Source: Moraxella boevrei DSM 14165
GTDB lineage: Bacteria > Pseudomonadota > Gammaproteobacteria > Pseudomonadales > Moraxellaceae
Direction: 5' to 3'
Length of the DNA stretch: 58,194 nucleotides
Assembly: GCF_000379845.1 (NCBI RefSeq)
Contig: NZ_KB903780.1
Span: forward strand, 1-58,194
The notes beneath the pieces are model-generated. The model made no database searches and was not told the DNA's origin. It worked only from the letters and a program-made list of their open reading frames with translations. Every line of letters starts with the position of its first letter. Position 1 is the stretch's first letter. The translations under genes and the position numbers were made by a program. Shown piece by piece: positions 38,696 through 48,579 of this stretch.

Positions 38696-40732
38696 TCATT
38701 CATGAAAGACAGGACGATTACCCGGCGTGGCACGGTTAATGTGCAAGAAAGCACGGTGGCGTTCGTATTTGTCAAGAATATCATTAATCACTTGTTCCTT
38801 GCTATAACCCGACAAGTCATTGCCTTGTAAACCGTCAAATAACATGGTTTCCAAGTGATAATAATGGCTTTGAGCATCAGGTACAATCGGACGCATCGGC
38901 ACAGAATACGCCACAGGATGAATGCCGTAGATGAAGTTTTGCTCATTTTGATAAGCAATTTCTAGGTTGATTTGATAAAGTTCATGCTTATCAGAATTAT
39001 CAGCGATTGGCGTGGTATCAACCGTCACCGTTAACCCTTTTTTAGCAAGCTCATCGGCGACCACTTTTACCGCAGACAGACAAATGTTGTCAAGAGTGGC
39101 TTTGGTCGTAACTTTATCAGGATAAGACGTGATACGGTCAAGGCGTGCTTGCCAGTTGTCAATATCCACATTGCCCGCCACAGGCCCTGCGTGCAGTTTG
39201 GTTGATGCTTCACGAAAATCTTCCAACCGCAGTGAGGTAAACAGCCCTGTCATCACAAAAAAGATGACAAAACTAAATGGCAAACCCATAATAATGGTAG
39301 CTTTTTGCAAGGCAGTAATGCCATCTGTCATTAACATGGCAATTGTCAAACCTGCAATCGCAAGCGACCAAAAAATACGGTTCCAAATGGGTGGATTGTT
39401 ATGGCTATCGGTGCTTTTACAGCTAAAATTACCCAAAACCAACGCCCCAGAGTCTGCCGATGTGACATAAAACAAAAAGCCTGATACAAATGCCAAAACC
39501 GCTGTAAATTCAAACCACGGATAAAACGACAACAGCTCAAAAAAACCCACTTCTGGACGAGCGGTCACTTTTTCAGCAAAGGCAAGATTGCCATTAATCA
39601 CCTGATCTAAGGCACTATTGCCCATGATGGACAGCCACGCAAGCGTAAACATAAATGGAATAGATAACGTGCCAACCACAAACTGACGAATGGTGCGACC
39701 TTTGGAGATTTGTGCCAAAAACAGCCCCACAAATGGCGACCACGCAATCCACCACGCCCAAAAAAACAGCGTCCAATCTTGCACCCATTGTTTGACTTCG
39801 GCGGACTGTTCGTAGGCAAATGTGTTAAGGGTTAGATTAGGAAATTGTGCCAAATAATCGCCCACATTTTGTACAATGGCGTTAAGCAAAAATTCGGTAT
39901 TGCCCAAAAATAACACAAATAACATCAGGCCAATGGCAAAATAAATATTCAGCTCCGATAAAATTTTAATGCCTTTTGACACGCCTGTCGTTACCGAAAT
40001 GATGGTCAAAATCACCGCAACCACAATCAAAATCAACTGCCAAATCAGACTTTCTGGCACACCCAAGATAATATGCAAACCATAATTTAGCTGAACCACA
40101 CCAATACCGCAAGTGGTCGCAATACCAAAAATCGCCCCCAAAATCGCCGCCACATCCACCGCATCGCCTGCTTTGCCATAGATTTTTTTGCCAATCATGG
40201 GATAAAGTGCCGAACGAATGGACAAAGGCAAATTATAACGATACGAAAAATAGCCCAAAGCAATGCCAATCAACGCATACATTGACCAACCTGTCATGCC
40301 ATAGTGAAAAATCGTCCACATAAGTGCTTCACGGGCTGCATCAGCTGTCTGTGGGTCTGCAATTGGTGGAGCCATGTACTGCATAATCGGCTCTGCCACC
40401 GAAAAAAACATGAGGTCAATGCCAATTCCCGCCGCAAACAACATCGCCGACCAGCTCAAAAGGCTATATTCTGGCACGGAATGTTTTGGACCTAGTTTGA
40501 TATCACCATAACGAGAACAAGCAATAAATAAGACAAAAATAATACACAAACTTGTGGTAAAAAAGTAATACCAACCAAAGGTATGAGTCACCCAGTTTAA
40601 CACCGTGTCCAAAATCTGTGAGGCAGTTTGGTTAAACAAAATGGTATAAAGGCTAAAAAACACGATTATTGTTGCCGAGACAAAAAACACACTGTGATTT
40701 AAATCACTCGTCGGCTGTCCATTTTTTTTCAT
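38696..40732 (-). CDS. betT: Choline/betaine transporter BetT (BCCT family)
   Basis: The 678-residue transporter has twelve hydrophobic segments and the BCCT signature (FFWAWWIAWSPFVGLFLAQI, SKGRTIRQF). A long hydrophilic C-terminus of about 170 residues (from ASTKLHAGPVAG) matches osmoregulated BetT proteins. It imports choline in response to osmotic stress. It is divergent from betB-betA, which oxidise choline to glycine betaine, so the 280-base spacer (40733-41012) must carry both promoters. No betI is in the window, unlike the classical betIBA-betT cluster. Confidence 0.93.
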   Translation of the reverse strand: MKKNGQPTSDLNHSVFFVSATIIVFFSLYTILFNQTASQILDTVLNWVTHTFGWYYFFTTSLCIIFVLFIACSRYGDIKLGPKHSVPEYSLLSWSAMLFAAGIGIDLMFFSVAEPIMQYMAPPIADPQTADAAREALMWTIFHYGMTGWSMYALIGIALGYFSYRYNLPLSIRSALYPMIGKKIYGKAGDAVDVAAILGAIFGIATTCGIGVVQLNYGLHIILGVPESLIWQLILIVVAVILTIISVTTGVSKGIKILSELNIYFAIGLMLFVLFLGNTEFLLNAIVQNVGDYLAQFPNLTLNTFAYEQSAEVKQWVQDWTLFFWAWWIAWSPFVGLFLAQISKGRTIRQFVVGTLSIPFMFTLAWLSIMGNSALDQVINGNLAFAEKVTARPEVGFFELLSFYPWFEFTAVLAFVSGFLFYVTSADSGALVLGNFSCKSTDSHNNPPIWNRIFWSLAIAGLTIAMLMTDGITALQKATIIMGLPFSFVIFFVMTGLFTSLRLEDFREASTKLHAGPVAGNVDIDNWQARLDRITSYPDKVTTKATLDNICLSAVKVVADELAKKGLTVTVDTTPIADNSDKHELYQINLEIAYQNEQNFIYGIHPVAYSVPMRPIVPDAQSHYYHLETMLFDGLQGNDLSGYSKEQVINDILDKYERHRAFLHINRATPGNRPVFHE

Positions 40733-41012
40733 CGTTTAGTCCGTCAATTTATCTTATAAAATACGCTAAAATCTTGCATTAAAACAACACAAGAACCTAT
40801 CAAAATACAGTCATCATAACAAGATTTGCAATTGAAATCAATGATTTGCCTAATAGCACGCTTTTTGTTATCATAATATTTCATTATTTTTATCCAACTT
40901 TTTAACAAAAATAATGAGTTATCGCTGAATTATTACTTATTTATCAGATTTTTTAATCAGTTTTTTAAAAAATTTACTGTATTTGAACAAGCATTTTAAC
41001 AGGAGAATACTG

Positions 41013-42491
41013 ATGGACAACTCAACACAACTTTATATTCATGGTGGCTATGTCAATTCAAGCAGTGAAAAAACCTTTGAAACCATTAATCCTGCTACAG
41101 GCGAAGTACTGGCGGTGGTGCAAAGTGCAAGCCTTGCCGATATTGACAAAGCAGTAGAAAGTGCCAAACAAGGACAAAAAATCTGGGCGAATATGACCGC
41201 CACCGAACGCTCTCGTATTTTATTAAAAGCGGTGGCGATTTTGCGCAAGCGTAATGATGAGCTTGCTCACCTAGAGACTGCTGACACAGGCAAGGCATAC
41301 AGCGAAACATCGGCGGTGGACATCGTCACAGGGGCGGACGTGCTTGAGTATTATGCAGGGCTTGCCACCGCCACCCAAGGCATTCAAGTGCCTTTGCGTG
41401 AAACGAGCTTTGTTTATACTCGCCGTGAGCCACTTGGCGTGGTGGCAGGGATTGGGGCGTGGAATTACCCCATTCAAATCGCCCTTTGGAAATCCGCTCC
41501 TGCTTTGGCGGCGGGCAATGCCATGATTTTTAAGCCAAGCGAAATCACCCCTTTAACCGCCCTAAAACTTGCCGAAATCTATACCGAAGCAGGCGTGCCT
41601 GATGGCGTGTTTAATGTGGTACAAGGCGGTGGCGATGTCGGTGGTTGGCTAACGTCTCACCCAGAGATTGCCAAAATTTCCTTTACAGGTTCTGTACCCA
41701 CTGGTAAAAAAGTTATGTCATCGGCAGGCTTAACCCTAAAAGATGTTACGATGGAGCTTGGCGGAAAATCCCCCTTAATCATCTGTGAAGACGCTGATAT
41801 TGACAAGGCGGTGGACATTGCCATGATGGCAAACTTTTATAGCACAGGGCAGGTCTGTACCAACGGCACACGCGTGTTTGTACCAAAATCGCTAAAAGAG
41901 AAATTTGAGCAAGGCATTTTGAGCCGTTTGCCCTTTATCAAACTTGGCGACCCAAACGAGCCTGCCACCAACATGGGGCCTTTGGCAAGTTTTCCCCACA
42001 TGGAAAAAGTGCTTGATTACATTGAACAAGGCAAACAAGCAGGAGCAAAACTACTGGCAGGCGGTGGACGATTTACCGACACGGTGAACGGTTTTGATTG
42101 TGGGAAAGGAGCCTATGTTCAGCCGACTGTTTTTACCAATTGTACTGATGAGATGAGCATTGTGACAGACGAGATTTTTGGACCTGTGATGAGTATTTTG
42201 ACTTATGAAACGCTTGATGAAGCAATTGCTCGTGCCAATGCGACAGAATACGGTTTGGCAGGGGGTGTGGTGAGCCAAAATATCGCTACCGCTCATCGTG
42301 TGGTACACGCTTTGGAAGTGGGGATTTGTTGGATTAACACATGGGGCGAGTCGGACGCCAAAATGCCTGTCGGTGGCTACAAAGCCTCTGGTGTGGGGCG
42401 TGAAAATGGCATTAGCACACTAAACCATTATACCCAAATCAAATCGGTACAAGTAGAGATGGGTGAATTTACATCGATATTTAAGGCATAA
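41013..42491 (+). CDS. betB: Betaine aldehyde dehydrogenase
   Basis: ATG 41013 (AACAGGAG upstream) gives 492 residues; an earlier in-frame ATG-like start at 40983 has no support. It is a classical aldehyde dehydrogenase: [19 protein letters not shown], the Rossmann [11 protein letters not shown], catalytic Glu in ELGGKSPL and nucleophile Cys in [16 protein letters not shown]-like [10 protein letters not shown] ends the catalytic domain. It converts betaine aldehyde to glycine betaine with NAD(P)+. betA begins 20 bases later. Confidence 0.96.
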   Translation: MDNSTQLYIHGGYVNSSSEKTFETINPATGEVLAVVQSASLADIDKAVESAKQGQKIWANMTATERSRILLKAVAILRKRNDELAHLETADTGKAYSETSAVDIVTGADVLEYYAGLATATQGIQVPLRETSFVYTRREPLGVVAGIGAWNYPIQIALWKSAPALAAGNAMIFKPSEITPLTALKLAEIYTEAGVPDGVFNVVQGGGDVGGWLTSHPEIAKISFTGSVPTGKKVMSSAGLTLKDVTMELGGKSPLIICEDADIDKAVDIAMMANFYSTGQVCTNGTRVFVPKSLKEKFEQGILSRLPFIKLGDPNEPATNMGPLASFPHMEKVLDYIEQGKQAGAKLLAGGGRFTDTVNGFDCGKGAYVQPTVFTNCTDEMSIVTDEIFGPVMSILTYETLDEAIARANATEYGLAGGVVSQNIATAHRVVHALEVGICWINTWGESDAKMPVGGYKASGVGRENGISTLNHYTQIKSVQVEMGEFTSIFKA

Positions 42492-42510
42492 AAAATAAAA
42501 GGAAAAAATC

Positions 42511-44226
42511 ATGACGCAAAATTACGATTATATCATCATTGGGGCAGGTTCGGCAGGCAATGTGCTTGCTACTCGTTTAACGGAGGATAGCGATGTCTCC
42601 GTACTACTTTTAGAAGCAGGTGGGCCTGATTATCGCCTAGATTTTCGCACGCAAATGCCCGCCGCGTTGGCGTATCCTTTACAAGGTCGCCGTTATAATT
42701 GGGCGTATCTCACCGACCCTGAGCCACACATGAACAACCGCCGTATGGAGTGCGGACGTGGCAAGGGGCTTGGCGGTTCATCACTTATTAATGGCATGTG
42801 TTATATTCGTGGCAATGCGATGGATTTGGATGGCTGGGCGAAATTGGACGGCTTAGAAGATTGGAGCTATGCCGACTGTTTGCCTTACTATAAAAAGTCC
42901 GAGACCCGTGATGTGGGTGAAAACGACTATCATGGTGGATCAGGACCTGTCAGCGTAACCACGTCACAGCGTGGCGATAAAATTGGTAATAACGAACTGT
43001 TCAATGCGATGGTGGAGGCAGGCGTGCAAGCAGGTTATCCACGCACCGATGATTTGAACGGTTATCAGCAAGAGGGTTTTGGTCCGATGGACAGAACGGT
43101 TACGCCCAAGGGCAGACGATCATCTACCGCTCGTGGCTATCTGGACATGGCAAAATCTCGCCCAAACCTTACCATAAAGACCCATGCCGTCACGGATAAG
43201 ATTTTGTTTTCTGGTAAAAAAGCGATTGGCGTGCAATATTTACAAGGCTCTGACGCAAATCCTATTGTCGTTCACGCCAATCGTGAAGTCATCGTCTCGG
43301 CAGGGGCGATTGCCTCACCGCAAATCTTGCAACGCTCAGGTGTAGGCAGTAAGGCTCTGCTTGACGAATTTAAAATCCCTGTGGTGCATGATTTACCCGG
43401 TGTGGGTGAAAATTTGCAAGACCATTTGGAAATGTATTTGCAATACGAATGTATCAAGCCTGTATCGCTGTATCCTGCCTTAAAATGGTACAATCAGCCT
43501 GCCATCGGAGCGGAATGGCTGTTTTTGGGAACGGGCATTGGGGCGAGCAACCAGTTCGAGGCAGGCGGTTTTATCCGTACACGAGAAGAATTTGAATGGC
43601 CGAACATTCAATACCACTTTTTGCCTGTGGCGATTAATTACAACGGCTCAAATGCGGTCAATGCTCATGGTTTTCAGGCACACGTTGGCTCAATGCGTTC
43701 GCCATCTCGGGGTCGCATTCGCCTAAAATCGCTAAATCCGCACGACCACCCAAGCATTTTGTTTAACTATATGTCGCATGAACAAGACTGGCAGGAGTTT
43801 CGTGATGGCATTCGTATCACACGAGAAATCATGCACCAACCAGCCCTAGACCCGTACCGTGGGCGTGAAATTAGCCCAAGTGCCAACGCCAAAACCGATG
43901 CCGAGCTTGATGCTTTTGTGCGTAGTCATGCTGAGACGGCGTATCACCCTTCGTGTAGCTGTAAAATGGGCTATGATGACATGGCGGTGGTGGACAATGA
44001 AGGGCGTGTGCATGGCATAGAAGGGCTTCGTGTGGTGGACGCCTCTATCATGCCACTTATCATCACAGGCAACCTAAATGCCACCACGATTATGATTGGG
44101 GAAAAAATCGCCGATAGCATTCGTGGTAAAAAATTGCCAAAATCGGATGCGCCTTATTATAAGGCAAACCCAAGCGTGCTCAGAAATCCGCCAGTGCGTG
44201 CCTTTGATGAGCATATGTTAAAATAA
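42511..44226 (+). CDS. betA: Choline dehydrogenase
   Basis: The 571-residue GMC oxidoreductase opens with [19 protein letters not shown] (FAD-binding), has the GMC signature [15 protein letters not shown] and the active-site His in [11 protein letters not shown]. It oxidises choline to betaine aldehyde at the membrane; BetB completes the pathway. AAAGGAAAAA precedes ATG 42511. It is the last gene of betBA and ends at a terminator. The length is slightly greater than E. coli BetA (556). Confidence 0.96.
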   Translation: MTQNYDYIIIGAGSAGNVLATRLTEDSDVSVLLLEAGGPDYRLDFRTQMPAALAYPLQGRRYNWAYLTDPEPHMNNRRMECGRGKGLGGSSLINGMCYIRGNAMDLDGWAKLDGLEDWSYADCLPYYKKSETRDVGENDYHGGSGPVSVTTSQRGDKIGNNELFNAMVEAGVQAGYPRTDDLNGYQQEGFGPMDRTVTPKGRRSSTARGYLDMAKSRPNLTIKTHAVTDKILFSGKKAIGVQYLQGSDANPIVVHANREVIVSAGAIASPQILQRSGVGSKALLDEFKIPVVHDLPGVGENLQDHLEMYLQYECIKPVSLYPALKWYNQPAIGAEWLFLGTGIGASNQFEAGGFIRTREEFEWPNIQYHFLPVAINYNGSNAVNAHGFQAHVGSMRSPSRGRIRLKSLNPHDHPSILFNYMSHEQDWQEFRDGIRITREIMHQPALDPYRGREISPSANAKTDAELDAFVRSHAETAYHPSCSCKMGYDDMAVVDNEGRVHGIEGLRVVDASIMPLIITGNLNATTIMIGEKIADSIRGKKLPKSDAPYYKANPSVLRNPPVRAFDEHMLK

Positions 44227-44241
44227 TTATTTGTTAAAGTT

Positions 44242-44269
44242 AAAAAACGTCCAAATTGGGCGTTTTTTT
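44242..44269 (+). terminator. betBA terminator
   Basis: AAAAAACGTCC and GGGCGTTTTTTT pair with one bulge around a 5-base AAATT loop, ending in a seven-T run, about 16 bases after the betA stop. Confidence 0.85.
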
Positions 44270-44341
44270 GGGCTTGGTATCATTGTCACAGCCATAATAC
44301 GAATAGCGCTTGATAAACTGACTTAGAGAGTTTTGCTAGCA

Positions 44342-44371
44342 TAAAAAAACGCCCCATTTCGGAGCGTTTTC
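44342..44371 (-). terminator. Terminator for the MscS-like gene
   Basis: Read on the minus strand, AAAACGCTCC, GAAAT and GGGGCGTTTTTTT form a stem-loop followed by a T run, 26 bases after the gene's stop. Confidence 0.83.
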
Positions 44372-44397
44372 ATTTTTAAAAGTCATTTAACCGCAGA

Positions 44398-45963
44398 TTA
44401 ATCGTCTGTTTTTGGTTTTAAGTCATCGCTTAAAAAACTGCTAGTTGGTTTTAACAATTTTTTTGCTTCGGTTTCTGCTTCGGCTTTATCTTGAATATTT
44501 TTTAGCAAACGAGCTGCCGCATCACGACCGCCCAAACCAAACGCCAAAGCGAATGCCACAGCAACTGAACCAAGCGTTAAACCAAATGCCAAGTTCACGA
44601 TTGAATCGGCGATACCCATCGCACGTAAGCCCATGGCAAGTACTAAGCCCATGATTAATACACGCACAAGGTTTGCCAAAAAGGTTGAGCCACTTGGTGA
44701 GCGTTGTACCATGCCTGCCAGTAGATTTGCCAACCAAAAACCAATTGCCAAAATCACTGCACCAAGCAAAATTTGAGCCCCAAATTCAATAAACATGGTG
44801 ATTAAATTGCTGATGTGGTCAAAACCAAGCAAGTTTGATGCTTCAATCGTTGCAAATAACATCGCAAAAAACACAATCAAGCAACCGATAATATCCGAAA
44901 CTTTGGTATTTTTAGCAGTAACTGGTTGATTTGGCTCAATAATATGAGGATTGGTATTTAATACATTTTGTAAGCCCAATTTGGTTGGCAAGTCGTTAAT
45001 GCCTGTATTTTCTAGTAAGTTTTTAACAATATTTGCCACAAATTTCATCATATAATAGGTTAAGCCCAAAATCGCCGCCGCCGCAATGATATTTGGAATG
45101 GCAGTCATGATTTGGTTTAACATATTGGTCGCAGGGCGAGAGATTGACTCAATCTTTAACGCATCTAACGCCATGATAATCGTGGTAATCATCACCAGTA
45201 GATACACCAACGTCCCTGCCATATTTGACATTTGCATTTTATTGCTAATGCCTGCTTTATCGGTCAAGGCTTGAATGTTCAAACTTGCCACCACGTTGGT
45301 AGCGATACCACGCAAGATTTTGGCAATCACTAAGCCAACAAAGAACAAAACGCCAGCAACGACAATATTTGGTACAAAATCAAGGGCTTTGCCAATCATA
45401 TTATTAACAGGTGTTAATAAACCTGTTAAGCCTAATTGTTGTAAAACCATTGGCAAAAACATCAACAAAATAAACCAATACGCAATATTGGCAATATTGT
45501 CGCTCATTGGCTGAACGCCTGCTTGCTGGGTCAATTTTTCGTCCAAAGTTGTACGATTTAACGCCCCTGTCAAAGCCGTGCGAGCAATGGTCGCAATCAC
45601 AAAACCAAGCACCGCCAACATTGTCGCACCGATTAGATTTGGAATAAACAACAACACTTGATTAATCATATTAGCAAATGGCACAGAAATCGCATCCAAA
45701 CGCAAGAAACTGAGCGATGCCGAAATGCCAATGACAAACACAAACCAAAATGCAATGCGAGACAACAAGCGAGCGATGTCGTAAGTTTTGCCTGTTGATG
45801 CGTTCATTTTTTGGTTAAGGTTGATTTTTGCCAGTAATTTATGCACTGCAGAGCCGATGATACCTGCCAAAATCCAGCCAATTAAAAAAATCACCAATGC
45901 CCCAATCATCGTAACCACCGATGAACCAAGGCTTTGGTTAAAATTGATAAAAAAATTATCCAT
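44398..45963 (-). CDS. Conserved-TM-helix (mechanosensitive channel-like) membrane protein
   Basis: Start 45963 gives 521 residues, MDNFFINFNQSLGSSVVTMI; an upstream in-frame ATG at 46041 adds a poor N-terminus. The protein has eleven or twelve hydrophobic segments in four internally similar units (for example IGALVIFLIGWILAGIIG and VPNIVVAGVLFFVGLVIAKI), the conserved TM helix repeat of MscS-related proteins. The last unit ends in VAVAFALAFGLGGRDAAARLL, resembling the pore helix and following region of MscS. It lacks the large C-terminal beta domain of classical MscS. A role in osmotic protection would suit the neighbouring bet genes, but that is inference. Confidence 0.78.
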   Translation of the reverse strand: MDNFFINFNQSLGSSVVTMIGALVIFLIGWILAGIIGSAVHKLLAKINLNQKMNASTGKTYDIARLLSRIAFWFVFVIGISASLSFLRLDAISVPFANMINQVLLFIPNLIGATMLAVLGFVIATIARTALTGALNRTTLDEKLTQQAGVQPMSDNIANIAYWFILLMFLPMVLQQLGLTGLLTPVNNMIGKALDFVPNIVVAGVLFFVGLVIAKILRGIATNVVASLNIQALTDKAGISNKMQMSNMAGTLVYLLVMITTIIMALDALKIESISRPATNMLNQIMTAIPNIIAAAAILGLTYYMMKFVANIVKNLLENTGINDLPTKLGLQNVLNTNPHIIEPNQPVTAKNTKVSDIIGCLIVFFAMLFATIEASNLLGFDHISNLITMFIEFGAQILLGAVILAIGFWLANLLAGMVQRSPSGSTFLANLVRVLIMGLVLAMGLRAMGIADSIVNLAFGLTLGSVAVAFALAFGLGGRDAAARLLKNIQDKAEAETEAKKLLKPTSSFLSDDLKPKTDD

Positions 45964-46369
45964 AAATCCCCCAAATGCAATTTTTACAAAAAAATAGGAC
46001 TTATCCAACGATAAATCCTTTAGATTTTTGGTAAATTGCAATCTTGCTTATAAAAAAATATATGTTTTAAAAAACGATTATCCAAACGTCACGTTAACAC
46101 TTGATATTAAAAAATAATTATCAAGTGATTGTATTGTTTAGATAAAGTTTGCTTACTTTAAACTAAAAACTCTCAAAAAAACAGTATAAAAAAGTTGCTA
46201 AAGCGATAAATTAAGCAGTTTTTTGTAAACAGATGTAATAAAATGTAAATTAATTTTAAAATTGCACAAAGTTTTTGCCAAAATGCTAAATTTTTTGCAT
46301 ATTTTAGGCGGATTTTCTGTTATTATAGCGGGTAATTTTTTTGTTTTTGACACACATCTAGGATTTTTT
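45964..46369. other. Divergent promoter region between the MscS-like gene and the FKBP genes
   Basis: This 406-base spacer has no gene. It is A+T-rich and contains one perfect 9-bp inverted repeat, CACTTGATA at 46098-46106 and TATCAAGTG at 46119-46127, separated by 12 bases, which could be an operator or hairpin. A frame continuous with the FKBP gene begins at 46262 but has no ribosome-binding site and would mask the membrane anchor. Confidence 0.5.
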
Positions 46370-47239
46370 ATGAGCAATAAAACCGTTCCTGTTTTGGCTG
46401 GCATCGTGTTGGGTGCTGTGGCGTTAACGCCTATTTTTATGAAAAGTTTTGGCGACAATCCACAAGTCGCGAACGTTGGACGTTTGGCAAGCGGTGGCAC
46501 GACTGGTGGTAGCACCATTACTGCCCAAAGCGATGATGTTACCAAAGCGGGCTACAGCTTGGGCTATATGATGGGCTCAAACGTTGCCCAAAGTGCCAAA
46601 GATTTAAAACAAGCCGATATTATTCAAGGCTTGCAAGATGGTCAAGCGGGTAAACAATCGGTGCTAACCCGTGAACAAATGGAACAAGCGGTTATGGCTT
46701 ACCAAGAACGCCAAATGAAAGCGATGACTGAAGGGAATTTAGCAAAAGGTCAACAATTTTTGGCAGAAAACAAGAAAAATCCAAAAATCAAAACCACCGC
46801 ATCAGGCTTACAATATGAAGTGTTAAAAGAAGGCAATGCTACCAAACCAAAAGCGACCGATATTGTTTCGGTCAATTATGAAGGTAAACTCATTGACGGC
46901 ACAGTATTTGACAGCACCGCTCAACATGGCGGACAACCCGCTGAATTTCCGCTAAATCAAGTCATTCCAGGGTGGACAGAAGGCTTGCAATTAATGGGGG
47001 AAGGGGCGAAATACCGCTTTTATGTACCGTCAAATCTAGCTTATGGCGAACAAGGGGCACCGCAAGGGGGTATTGAGCCAAATAGCGTGTTGATTTTTGA
47101 CGTGGAGTTGTTAAAAGTTAATCCAACCCAAGCCCAAGACACCCAAAAAATTGAGCTAAATGGCAACAACATGGAAGAGCAAATTAAACAACTAGAAACC
47201 CAAATGCAGCAAGCGGTAACCGCATCAACGGCAAAATAA
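46370..47239 (+). CDS. FKBP-type peptidyl-prolyl isomerase (Mip/FkpA-like), first of two
   Basis: Start 46370 gives 289 residues with an N-terminal hydrophobic anchor (KTVPVLAGIVLGAVAL). A helical dimerisation domain (YSLGYMMGSNVAQSAKDL onward) is followed by an FKBP domain (residues about 145-250: VSVNYEGKLIDGTVFDS, QVIPGWTEGLQLM, YGEQGAPQGGIEPNSVLIFDVELL in pieces). The last 35 residues (MEEQIKQLETQMQQAV) form a predicted coiled coil not present in the second copy. Such proteins fold periplasmic or surface proteins and include Mip virulence factors. It is followed by a paralogue 108 bases on. Confidence 0.9.
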   Translation: MSNKTVPVLAGIVLGAVALTPIFMKSFGDNPQVANVGRLASGGTTGGSTITAQSDDVTKAGYSLGYMMGSNVAQSAKDLKQADIIQGLQDGQAGKQSVLTREQMEQAVMAYQERQMKAMTEGNLAKGQQFLAENKKNPKIKTTASGLQYEVLKEGNATKPKATDIVSVNYEGKLIDGTVFDSTAQHGGQPAEFPLNQVIPGWTEGLQLMGEGAKYRFYVPSNLAYGEQGAPQGGIEPNSVLIFDVELLKVNPTQAQDTQKIELNGNNMEEQIKQLETQMQQAVTASTAK

Positions 47240-47347
47240 TGACTTGTTAAAAATCATTTTTTAAAAAATTGTAGCGTGGGTGACTGTGCGTAACCCACCA
47301 AAAATAAATTGTTTCATTTATTTTAAAAAATTAAAAAGAGAATTAAT

Positions 47348-48109
47348 ATGATAAAGAAGTTAAGCATTTGCACCCTTGCGATATTGGCAAGTGTGGCAAA
47401 TATCGCATCTGCCGATAATAACATCAGCAAAACCAGCGTGGCAGACTCAAAATATTTACCGAAAACAACCGTTGTCAGCCCAACTAGCGACACCTTACAA
47501 AAAGTTGGCTACAGTTTTGGCTACATGATGGGCGATGGCAATAAAGACAGTGCCGATGACCTTGTGCTAGATGCCTATTTTCAAGGCTTTCGTGATGCGT
47601 ATATCGGTAACACCCCTGCATTAACCGAAGCCCAAATTAAACAAGTATTGTTAGATTACCAAAAAAATAAAGAAGCCGAATATGCCAAAGAAATTGAAGC
47701 ATTGGGCAAAAAAAATCTGGAACAAGGCAATGCTTATCTCAAAGAAAACGCCAAAAAATCAGGCGTAAAAACCACCAAATCAGGGCTACAATACAAGGTT
47801 TTAACCAATGCCAACGGCAAAAAACCGACCGCCAAAGACACGGTTTCGGTGAATTATGAAGGGCGATTGATTGACGGTACGGTATTTGACAGCTCTTATA
47901 AACGTGGCGAGCCGTCCGTTTTTCCACTTGGTCAAGTGATTGATGGTTGGGTGGAAGGCTTGCAGTTAATGCCTGTTGGTTCAAAATATCAGTTTGTTGT
48001 GCCTGCAAATTTGGCGTATGGCGAAGCAGGTAATGTGGATATTGAGCCAAATAGCGTCTTGATTTTTGATGTGGAATTGCTTGAAATTAATCCGAAAAGC
48101 AAAAAATAA
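47348..48109 (+). CDS. FKBP-type peptidyl-prolyl isomerase (Mip/FkpA-like), second of two
   Basis: The 253-residue protein has a cleavable signal peptide (MIKKLSICTLAILASVANIASA) and the same two-domain plan as its upstream neighbour: helical part YSFGYMMGDGNKDSADDL, then the FKBP core VSVNYEGRLIDGTVFDS, QVIDGWVEGLQLMPVG, YGEAGNVDIEPNSVLIF. Compared with copy one the anchor is replaced by a cleaved signal and the C-terminal coiled coil is absent, so it is probably a soluble periplasmic enzyme. AAAAGAGAATT precedes ATG. The spacer holds a GTGGGTGACTGTGCGTAACCCAC palindromic stretch, in two halves (about 47276-47299). Confidence 0.9.
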   Translation: MIKKLSICTLAILASVANIASADNNISKTSVADSKYLPKTTVVSPTSDTLQKVGYSFGYMMGDGNKDSADDLVLDAYFQGFRDAYIGNTPALTEAQIKQVLLDYQKNKEAEYAKEIEALGKKNLEQGNAYLKENAKKSGVKTTKSGLQYKVLTNANGKKPTAKDTVSVNYEGRLIDGTVFDSSYKRGEPSVFPLGQVIDGWVEGLQLMPVGSKYQFVVPANLAYGEAGNVDIEPNSVLIFDVELLEINPKSKK

Positions 48110-48225
48110 ACCATGATTAGTTAAAGATTGTTGGTTTAAATAGGCTAAACGTAGGTTTGGTCTATTTTAGTTTTGTTTAAAGTAAAATAAAGAGTGTTTT
48201 AATATTTTAACAAAGGAAAATCTGT

Positions 48226-48435
48226 ATGCTAAAATCAGTCGTTCATGATGGACAAACCACCATTCCTAGCGATGTGATGACGATGCTATCCCTTAAAGAA
48301 GGTCAAGAATTAACTTGGGTGATGATGCCTGACCGTAGTATTGTGTTGCGAGCAAAAAATCGTCCAATTACGGATTTGGACGGAATGTTACCAACGCCAA
48401 AACAAGCAGTTTCTATTGATGAGATGCGTTTATAA
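48226..48435 (+). CDS. AbrB/MazE-type swapped-hairpin protein, orphan antitoxin candidate
   Basis: The 69-residue protein opens MLKSVVHDGQTTIPSDVMTM, the beta-hairpin of AbrB-family DNA-binding antitoxins (VapB/PrlF type), and ends with PKQAVSIDEMRL. AAAGGAAAATC is a good ribosome-binding site. A toxin gene is expected immediately downstream but only a 38-codon remnant frame follows (48442-48558), after which a DUF1016 nuclease gene begins. Antitoxins of this class bind DNA to autoregulate the operon and block the toxin. It is either an orphan regulator or half of a decayed pair. Confidence 0.75.
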   Translation: MLKSVVHDGQTTIPSDVMTMLSLKEGQELTWVMMPDRSIVLRAKNRPITDLDGMLPTPKQAVSIDEMRL

Positions 48436-48441
48436 TAATTT

Positions 48442-48558
48442 TATCAAGCTAATCGTGCGGATTTGCATACGGCGATTAGTGAGCAAGCCAATAAAACACC
48501 GTTTTATAGTTTTGATGTTAAAGCCAGTGAAATGAATAACAACCAATTATTTAATTGA
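48442..48558 (+). pseudogene. Possible remnant of a gene downstream of the AbrB-like gene
   Basis: A frame without a start codon reads FYQANRADLHTAISEQANKT then PFYSFDVKASEMNNNQLFN and stops at TGA 48556-48558. The composition is protein-like and the frame starts directly after the antitoxin stop, as if the end of a once-longer partner gene had been left. I cannot assign it to a toxin family. Chance coding in this short stretch is possible. Confidence 0.3.
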
Positions 48559-48579
48559 TTTTAAATTTTTTTTAACAAG

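Noticed and set aside
46262-46369. Earlier start for the first FKBP gene (36 more codons).
   Set aside because: No ribosome-binding site and the extension has no homology; the ATG at 46370 gives a proper membrane anchor.
48442-48558. Toxin gene partner for the AbrB-like antitoxin.
   Set aside because: Only a start-less 38-codon frame exists, with no VapC, MazF or RelE features, so no toxin was annotated.
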